This document shows positions 9,201 through 13,555 of a stretch of DNA of 13,555 nucleotides, in pieces. Below the pieces are notes generated by a model, which had not been told where the DNA came from, did not search any database, and saw only the letters and a program-made list of their open reading frames with translations. Origin of the DNA: Ectocarpus siliculosus (taxonomy: Eukaryota; Sar; Phaeophyceae; Ectocarpales; Ectocarpaceae); assembly GCA_000310025.1 (NCBI GenBank), contig FN649728.1:2689459-2703013 (forward strand). Direction: 5' to 3'. Numbering within the stretch: the stretch's first letter is position 1; each line of letters starts with the position of its first letter. The translations under genes were made by a program, and so were the position numbers.

Positions 9201-10878
9201 CGTTTGAGTGGAAGGTCGAGAATACGTTAACACATGGGGGACGATTTTTAAGGTTGGTTTCGTATCCACGATGGGATGGGGCAGGTGACACCGCACGGGT
9301 CGGTAGGAATCACGGCGTGTTCGCACGTACGTACGGCTACCCGACAAGACTTTGCATGATCGTATGCATACAGGTAGCATGTGTAGGTGTGCTTTACGTT
9401 GCCCGACCAAACAGGATCTTGCCTCGGATCCAAGGAGGTGGGGGGGTGGGGCGTGGGGGGGGGGCACGCAGAATCTGTCGTTTGTTTCCCCCCCCCCGTG
9501 TCCAACAACGTAGGCAGGTACGCCCCCCCACACCCTCGGGCTGTATCTAACTCTCCCTTGTTTCTCAATGTGCTGTGTGTGCGTTTCATTTTCATGACCT
9601 TTTTGGGGCGTTTTTTTTTCTCCATCTTTTGTGCTCCTTCTGTAGGCTTACGGCACGGTGTACAAGGCGAAGATCATTCGAACGGGGGAGGTGGTGGCGC
9701 TGAAGAAGGTCAAGCTGCAGGAGCAGGATGAGGGCGTGTCTTCCACCACAATGCGGTGAGCGAGCCAGCGAGCTATGCCCGCGAGACCCCCAAGTAGCGG
9801 ACGGCATGTGGTACACGACCGCCCGATCGCCTGATGCAAGAAGCGAGAAAGAAAATATAGGGCGGGAGTTTGTTTTGCCCGTTTGCGGTGGAGCGACCGA
9901 GCGGCGAATTCGCCCGTCCTCACCCGTGGCGGGCGGCCTCCCGCGTGCCGCTTTCTGGCGGCACAACGATGTTTGTGTTTTTGGTTGGTGCGTGCGATTG
10001 GTGTCACCGATGTTTTGGTGTTTGTGGTTTGGGTTGTTGCTGTTGTTGCTGTTGTGGTTTGTGATTGCTGCTGCTATATAGGTGCCTGCCAGCTGTTTGT
10101 ATGTGTGTTTTTGGGTCCTCCCGTGTGCGTGTGGACGGTCGTGCCGACATCCATCCCGTGCGTTTGCTGCTCTCGGCTGTCGCAGAGAAATCTCGCTCCT
10201 TCGAGAGCTATGCCGCCACCCTTGCGTGGTATCCCTGCACGACATCCAGTACGCCACCACCGATGTCTTGTACATGGTCTTCGAGTACATGGACCAGGTA
10301 CGTATGTACAATACGGCGACGTATGTACAATACGGCGTGTATGGTAGTTTTCTCCCTTTTTCCGTTTCCAGAAAATTTCGACTGCAACTTCCACAAAAAA
10401 AAAATTACCGTGCGGTTCCTATATGTATTTATTGCACGTTCGTTGTGTGCTTGGGTATGCATAGCATCTTTTCTTTTTCTGCTGTATCGCGTGGAAGCCG
10501 CGTGTATTTCGTGCTTATGGTTGGAGCCACGTGGGTATGGATGAGCGGCGTACAGTAGGTGTAGTACCTCCTGGTTGACCTACCCCGTCTGTACCAGGGT
10601 AGCTGATTGAGAGAGCGACAGAGCGAGATAGGAAGAAAGGCAAGCGGATTAGACGCGAACGATGCATGTGTACAAACATCTCAAGAAAACAGGCGGGGTT
10701 TCCTGTGTCTTTTCGGATTTCGCGACCGTCACACGTTGTGGTACAATAGGTGTGAAGACGACAAGGAGGGTGGAGTGCGGCATGGTTGGCGCTATGTTGC
10801 TGCTGGTGCTGTGTCGGATGTATCTATCCAACTGGATACGAGGTATCACTGAAATGGTCGGCTTCTTGATGCTCATCA

Positions 10879-10945
<67 letters not shown>

Positions 10946-13482
10946 GTGGGGCTCCTTTTGACGGCTCCGCGTTGGCGGTGCTTTCCAGGACCTGAAGAAA
11001 TACCTCGACGGCCTCGCCAGAAAGGGGCAGCAGCTATCGCCCCAGATCATCAAGGTGTGCGCGTGTTGTTTGAGCGTTGATGCCGCCGTTGTGTCAACTT
11101 TTGCCATACCTGGCGTTGTGTCAACTTTTGCCGCTTTTGTTGTTATGGTTGTTGTCCTGTCCTGGCAACAATTAACCTTCGTACATCGTGTAACGCCTAC
11201 GCTTGTTTGGGGGTTGTACTGCCCCCATGGTTGCACAAGAAAACAGACAACAGTAACGCGGTCTGCGCTGGCTGTCACAGGGTGCTGCGGGTAGTACCTT
11301 GCCCGCCCAACGCTACCGCAGTTGGTGCATAGTGCAAAGGTGCGATGAGAGCAGATGTGGACACTGTAACCACGGACAGACAGCATCTTGAGGATGAGTG
11401 GTGGGATAAATTATGTGTAAATCGGTTGGTTGGGTGCTCAACGACTCGAAGCCGGGTGTGGGTTGTCTAGTCACTTTGCTTGCTCCTACTTCTGTCTGGT
11501 CTGTCTCGTGAGAGAGCCTCATGACCGATCCATGCACGTAGTCGCTCTCTGCCGCTGTAATCTCTCCTTCGGGCAAAACACAGCAAGCCGTGCCTTCTGG
11601 CCTTGCCTCGCCGTACCACCTTACGAGCACTTCTCGCCCTCGCTGCTTTGAGGCTGTTCGGCGACTTCCGAACGACGTCGTCTTCGGTCTACCGACTATG
11701 ATACTATCGGATCCATGGTCACAAAGTACGCTCACGTACGTGAGAGGTTTCCAGCATTGTACTCCCCCCCCTTACTCCGTTTCCCCCGCCGCGTCCCCCC
11801 CACCCCCTCCGCCCTCCGTTGCTGCCACACGCACAGTCGTATCTCTACCAACTGCTCCACGCCGTGAGGTTTTGCCACAGCAACCGCATCCTCCACAGGG
11901 ACCTGAAGCCGCAGAACATCCTGATTGACGCGGAGGGGAACCTCAAGCTGGCGGACTTCGGCTTGGCGCGGGTGAGAGAGGAGAGGCTCTCTCTCTATTA
12001 GCACTGCCGTAGCGAGCCGCTGCCGGCGTCTCAATTCCTGTGCGCTTGGTTGTGACGGTGACGTTCCGTCTCGCCTGTGGTCTCTCACGACCCCCCGCTG
12101 TTGCTCCACCGCCTTGCCCTACCCTTGCCCTACCCCCAAAAACGCTCCCCCCCCCCCCCCGGTGTCCAGGTGTTCACCGTCTCCAAAAGGCAGTACACCC
12201 ACGAGGTGGTGACGCTCTGGTACCGGCCTCCGGAAATCCTTCTGGGCTGCGACTACTACGGCACCTCCGCGGACATCTGGTCCGTGGGTTGCATCCTCGC
12301 AGAACTCAGGTGTGGACAAGCGGCTGGGCCGAACTACATAAGTCTTTTTTTTTTTTGCGCCGCCGCCGCCGCCGCCGCCGCCGCGCGCGCTGCATGAGAT
12401 GGCAACGCACCCGGCCGGCACCGAGGAGTTTTTTTTTTTTTTCGATTTTCGAATGGATGCCTGGACGACAGCTATACGTACGAGCTGCTGCTTTGTTGAC
12501 AATATCGAATGGAGCTCAAGAGTGACAATGTCCTCTCATCATGTATGCATATTCATGCACACGCTTAGTATTGTAGCAGCAAGGTGTTCTCTTTTTGAAG
12601 TCCTCGGAGCTGCAGGATGGAACCGTTCTCTTTCGTGTCCTGTGAAGCGTCGTAGCTGAGGTGGTTATTTTCGTGTTCGTTTTCCTCCCCACGTGACCTT
12701 AGCAACTTATGTCCGAGCCCTTCAACGGCGTTGCTGCTGTGGTCAATTTATTTTCGTTTTCCTCCGCACGTTGGCCTCAGCAACTTGGACGTCCTGTTCC
12801 GGGGTAACTCCGAGATCGACCAACTCTTTAAGATTTTCCAGTCGCTGGGCACGCCGGGGGAGAGCGTGTGGCAGGGAGTGACGTCAATGACAAACTACTC
12901 GACCGCGTTCCCGAGGTGAACACTTTTTTTTTTTCCTCGTGCATGTTTTTTTTGCCTCGTTTTGCAGCTTCGGTTGCCCACGCTGGCGAGAGGTGTAGGG
13001 AGCACAAACTGAACCATGGCTGTGCGTGCGTGCGTGAGTACTGTCCCAGTAGCCCGTTCCTCCCTTCCTTCCTTCCTTCCTTCCTTCCGTCTTTCTCCTC
13101 CGCTGTTCATCGTTGACGACGTGAAGAAGCTCTTTCGCCGGTATCCGCACTCTGTGTGAGGGGGGGGCACGCGTCCAAGAAGCCAGTCGAACTGGAGGGA
13201 TTCTGCTCCATTATTTTCTCACCCCGGGCCCCCCCTGCCCAAATCGATCTTTCCTTCACGTTGGCGCGCGGCGCGATGGCCAGGTTCGTGGCGAAGGATA
13301 TCAGGAGAAGAGTCCCCAGGATGGAAGCCGAGGGCGCGGAGCTGCTGAGGCAGATGCTCGTGTACGAGCCGGGCTCCCGCATCACGTGCGCGCAAGCGCT
13401 GCAGCTGCCGTACTTCCTGTCCGTGAACCCTCGCACCGCGATGCACGTCGCCGGCCAGCGCTCGGCGCCCTCCCCGCCATGA
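6201..13482 (+). CDS. Cyclin-dependent kinase, CDK1/2 (CDKA)-like with SSTTMRE cyclin-binding helix; 8 exons
   Basis: The coding sequence joins 6201-6239, 9646-9755, 10186-10297, 10989-11054, 11837-11971, 12170-12309, 12781-12915 and 13284-13482: 936 nt, 311 aa plus TGA. Every junction is GT-AG and keeps the kinase frame; intron phases are 0, 2, 0, 0, 0, 2, 2. The product is a Ser/Thr kinase expected to pair with a cyclin and act in cell-cycle control. Visible landmarks: GEGAYG loop (11-16), Lys33 in VALKK, SSTTMRE (45-51) with alpha-C Glu51, hinge VFEYMDQDL (81-89), HRDLKPQN (129-136), DFGLAR (149-154), T-loop [14 protein letters not shown] (163-176) with CAK-type Thr164, and [10 protein letters not shown] (211-220), the Cks-contact helix. 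Arg50, Arg130 and Arg154, which hold the phosphothreonine in CDK2, are kept. Oddities are Ala14 in place of Thr14, PSTAIRE changed to SSTTMRE, PPE for APE, and FPRF where CDK2 has FPKW. Whether it is orthologous to CDKA, CDKB or a lineage-specific CDK needs a tree, so no symbol is given. Confidence 0.95.
6373..6385. promoter_or_regulatory. E2F/DP-like site in intron 1
   Basis: TTTTGCGCCAAAA lies 134 nt inside intron 1. Its minus strand reads TTTTGGCGC, an exact match to the E2F/DP consensus TTTSGCGC. E2F-RB control of cell-cycle genes is conserved across plants, animals and many algae. Function here is inferred from sequence match and gene identity only. Confidence 0.35.
6385..6400. repeat. 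(AC)n microsatellite in intron 1
   Basis: (AC)8 directly abutting the E2F-like palindrome and sharing its last A. Confidence 0.85.
8380..8527. repeat. Foldback-like C/G/T homopolymer block in intron 1
   Basis: Three C(n)G(n) blocks (near 8386-8400, 8425-8457 and 8508-8515) alternate with T runs of about 10. The block at 8423-8461 has inverted arms AACCCCCC and GGGGGGTT around ATCGACGTACC. The right end reversed (ATTTAGCCCCGGGG, ATCGTTTTC) resembles the left end (GTTTTCCCCCCGGGG, GTCGTTTT). A degenerate inverted-repeat element is possible; simple low complexity is the alternative. Confidence 0.4.
8854..8887. repeat. 17-bp perfect tandem duplication
   Basis: TTTCGGTTGGTCGCATC occurs twice head to tail in intron 1. 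Confidence 0.9.
8948..8983. repeat. TAA/ATA microsatellite
   Basis: Interrupted (TAA)n tract in intron 1, broken once by ATC. Confidence 0.85.
9646..9755 (+). CDS. CDK exon 2: ATP-binding lobe and PSTAIRE-type helix
   Basis: The exon encodes residues 14-49 plus two bases of Arg50. It completes the glycine loop (AYGTVYKA), carries catalytic Lys33 (VVALKKVKL) and the cyclin-binding helix start SSTTMR. The acceptor is CTTCTGTAG|GCT and the donor CG|GTGAGC (phase 2). Position 14 is alanine where CDK1/2 have the inhibitory threonine, while Tyr15 is kept. Confidence 0.93.
9756..10185 (+). other. Intron 2 of the CDK gene (430 nt)
   Basis: GTGAGC...TCGCAG, phase 2. Its second half is T/G-rich with repeated TTGCTG triplets (about 10031-10060). 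No coding content is recognised. Confidence 0.92.
10186..10297 (+). CDS. CDK exon 3: end of alpha-C helix, N-lobe and hinge
   Basis: The exon starts with the last base of Arg50 and encodes residues 51-87, starting EISLLREL with Glu51 and ending YMVFEYMDQ. Phe82 is the gatekeeper equivalent of CDK2 Phe80. A two-residue insertion relative to CDK2 lies in the segment [18 protein letters not shown]. The acceptor is CTGTCGCAG|A and the donor CAG|GTACGT (phase 0). Confidence 0.93.
10301..10338. repeat. 19-bp tandem duplication beside the exon 3 donor
   Basis: CGTATGTACAATACGGCG plus one base (A in copy 1, T in copy 2) occurs twice, starting three bases inside intron 3. Each copy contains GTATGT, so a donor-like hexamer is duplicated downstream of the real donor GTACGT at 10298. 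Confidence 0.85.
10883..10944. repeat. CT microsatellite upstream of the exon 4 acceptor
   Basis: A nearly uninterrupted (TC)n tract of about 62 nt, broken by one extra C and one TG, ending 44 nt before exon 4. It probably contributes to or competes with the pyrimidine tract. Confidence 0.9.
10989..11054 (+). CDS. CDK exon 4: start of C-lobe (DLKKYLD helix)
   Basis: This 66-nt, 22-codon exon encodes residues 88-109, starting [13 protein letters not shown], equivalent to DLKKFMD of CDK2, and ending SPQIIK. The acceptor is CTTTCCAG|GAC and the donor AAG|GTGTGC; phase is 0 on both sides, so skipping it would preserve frame but remove the alpha-D region. Confidence 0.92.
11055..11836 (+). other. 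Intron 4 of the CDK gene (782 nt)
   Basis: GTGTGC...CACAG, phase 0. It contains a 27-bp-period tandem duplication near its start (11087-11132) and a strongly C-rich tract before the acceptor. No coding content is recognised. Confidence 0.92.
11087..11132. repeat. 27-bp-period tandem duplication in intron 4
   Basis: CGTTGTGTCAACTTTTGCC (19 nt) occurs at 11087-11105 and 11114-11132, separated by ATACCTGG. Confidence 0.9.
11837..11971 (+). CDS. CDK exon 5: catalytic loop and DFG
   Basis: The exon has forty-five codons (residues 110-154), starting [15 protein letters not shown]. It carries HRDLKPQN with catalytic Asp131 and Asn136, and ADFGLAR with metal-binding Asp149. The acceptor follows a long C-rich pyrimidine tract (11762-11826) ending GCACAG|TCG; the donor is CGG|GTGAGA (phase 0), placed so that Arg154 is complete before the activation loop in exon 6. 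Confidence 0.95.
11972..12169 (+). other. Intron 5 of the CDK gene (198 nt)
   Basis: GTGAGA...TCCAG, phase 0; the shortest intron of the gene. A run of 14 C (12147-12160) forms most of the pyrimidine tract just before the acceptor. Confidence 0.93.
12170..12309 (+). CDS. CDK exon 6: activation loop and alpha-F helix
   Basis: The exon encodes residues 155-200 plus two bases of Ser201. The loop VFTVSKRQ is eight residues long, as in CDK1/2, and is followed by [18 protein letters not shown] with Thr164 as the CAK phosphorylation site. Then comes the alpha-F motif [14 protein letters not shown] with Asp189. The APE motif reads PPE. The acceptor GTGTCCAG|GTG directly follows a run of 14 C; the donor is AG|GTGTGG (phase 2). 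Confidence 0.94.
12310..12780 (+). other. Intron 6 of the CDK gene (471 nt)
   Basis: GTGTGG...CTCAG, phase 2. It holds a T12 run, a (CCG)n tract and a T14 run in its first 140 nt, and a duplicated 3' splice-site region at its end (12676-12786). Confidence 0.92.
12357..12384. repeat. (CCG)n tract in intron 6
   Basis: About nine GCC/CCG triplets directly after a T12 run, ending in CGCGCGC. Confidence 0.85.
12676..12786 (+). repeat. Duplicated 3' splice-site module (two 33-34 nt copies, 77-nt offset)
   Basis: Copy A is 12676-12708 and copy B is 12753-12786. Both read TTCGTTTTCCTCC, then CACGT, then CCT(T/C)AGCAACTT, with a few substitutions and one indel. Each includes a pyrimidine tract and an AG|CAACTT acceptor. 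Copy B is the acceptor that gives the canonical kinase sequence. Acceptor A would start the exon at 12703, exactly 78 nt upstream, and that stretch has no stop in the kinase frame. Confidence 0.85.
12781..12915 (+). CDS. CDK exon 7: Cks-binding helix region
   Basis: The first base completes Ser201, then codons for residues 202-245, plus two bases of Arg246. [19 protein letters not shown] aligns without gaps to the CDK2 segment ending LFPGDSEIDQLFRIF, which fixes this acceptor (GGCCTCAG|C) as the family-like one. [13 protein letters not shown] follows the usual GVTSMPDY pattern. The donor is AG|GTGAAC (phase 2). A second, upstream acceptor copy is described separately. Confidence 0.92.
12916..13283 (+). 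other. Intron 7 of the CDK gene (368 nt)
   Basis: GTGAAC...GCCAG, phase 2. It contains T runs, a short TGCG stretch and a (CCTT)n microsatellite (13063-13088). The pyrimidine tract for exon 8 is probably the C/T-rich stretch 13225-13259, some 25 nt upstream of the acceptor. Confidence 0.88.
13063..13088. repeat. (CCTT)n microsatellite in intron 7
   Basis: About six CCTT units. Confidence 0.85.
13284..13482 (+). CDS. CDK exon 8: C-terminal lobe end and stop
   Basis: The first base completes Arg246, then 65 codons and TGA at 13480-13482. [17 protein letters not shown] replaces the usual W-A-R-Q-D-F segment. [21 protein letters not shown] is the conserved LL-x-x-ML-x-Y-(D/E)-P-x-x-RI-(T/S)-A-x-x-AL motif and includes the structural Arg of subdomain XI. 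The tail after PYFLSV is about 18 residues, slightly longer than in CDK1/2. The acceptor ATGGCCAG|G was chosen because it restores the frame and the FPR/F junction. Confidence 0.88.
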
Positions 13483-13555
13483 TTTGAGAGGGGGGGGGGG
13501 GGGGGGGTCGATGGCGTGTGTGTGTATGTGTGTTGCTCTGTATGTCTTTACTTGG
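13483..13555 (+). other. Start of CDK 3' UTR
   Basis: Sequence after the stop: a run of 18 G (13490-13507), then TG-rich sequence. No polyadenylation signal is recognisable before the window ends. Confidence 0.6.

Larger units (their letters stand above)
6240..9645 (+). other. Intron 1 of the CDK gene (3406 nt)
   Basis: GTGAGG...CTGTAG, phase 0, splitting the glycine loop. I see no kinase exon or recognisable protein inside. It holds an E2F-like palindrome (6373-6385), an (AC)n tract (6385-6400), CTG/CAG/CAA-rich sequence (about 6500-7200), a C/G/T homopolymer block with inverted-repeat character (8380-8527), a 17-bp tandem pair (8854-8887), an ATA/TAA microsatellite (8948-8983) and long G and C runs (9438-9530). 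Confidence 0.93.
10298..10988 (+). other. Intron 3 of the CDK gene (691 nt)
   Basis: GTACGT...TTCCAG, phase 0. It starts with a 19-bp tandem duplication just inside the donor (10301-10338) and ends with a long CT microsatellite (10883-10944) upstream of the acceptor. Nothing else is recognised. Confidence 0.92.

Noticed and set aside
9592-10311. 239-codon minus-strand frame over exons 2 and 3
   Set aside because: Antisense shadow of GC-rich kinase exons; the plus strand clearly encodes CDK sequence.
10649-11386. 245-codon minus-strand frame with an Arg-Glu repeat
   Set aside because: The Arg-Glu stretch is the antisense of the CT microsatellite; the frame overlaps exon 4 of the kinase.
12345-12364. 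T-run followed by TTGCGCCG, resembling an E2F site
   Set aside because: It does not match TTTSGCGC on either strand and arises from a T run beside a CCG repeat.
12077-12397. 106-codon frame starting upstream of exon 6
   Set aside because: It is exon 6 read through from intron 5 and into intron 6 (CCG-encoded poly-Ala); its start is not a real start.

Overview
The window is eukaryotic nuclear DNA carrying one clear protein-coding gene: a cyclin-dependent kinase (CDK) on the plus strand, split into eight exons between 6201 and 13482. All seven introns have GT-AG ends, and the joined coding sequence is 936 nt (311 codons plus TGA), close to the usual size of CDK1/CDK2-type kinases (about 300 residues). 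Introns make up 6346 nt of the 7282-nt gene, and intron 1 alone is 3406 nt. Long G/C and T homopolymers, many microsatellites, GC-rich exons, introns of several hundred bases and skewed non-coding DNA suggest a large-genome alga. A brown alga or related stramenopile is my best guess, but this is inference from style and not a taxonomic identification.

Layout. 1-1070 is purine-rich low-complexity DNA with a CAG/CAA tract and one weak candidate for the last exon of an upstream plus-strand gene. About 1070-3400 is strikingly G+T-rich on the plus strand with no convincing coding region, and could be a long 3' UTR. About 3400-6200 is intergenic. It holds a diverged dispersed repeat pair (4150-4265 and 4560-4660) and, near its end, the probable promoter and 5' leader of the CDK gene, with a (GA)n and a (TCA)n tract. 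6201-13482 is the CDK gene. 13483-13555 is the start of its 3' UTR, opening with a run of 18 G.

The kinase has an essentially complete set of catalytic and cyclin-dependent features: the glycine loop, catalytic Lys33, alpha-C Glu51, HRD, DFG, the T-loop threonine (Thr164) and the Cks-binding helix. It differs from canonical CDK1/2 in several places. The PSTAIRE helix reads SSTTMRE. The Wee1/Myt1-type threonine next to Tyr15 is alanine (GEGAYG). The segment before the Cks-binding helix (TRRxLFPGDSE in CDK2) reads [12 protein letters not shown].

The most interesting structural observation is at the start of exon 7. The 3' splice site and its polypyrimidine tract are present twice, 77-78 nt apart. 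The upstream copy, if used, would add exactly 26 codons in frame with no stop. I found no defence system, mobile-element protein, RNA gene, CRISPR array or viral gene in the window.
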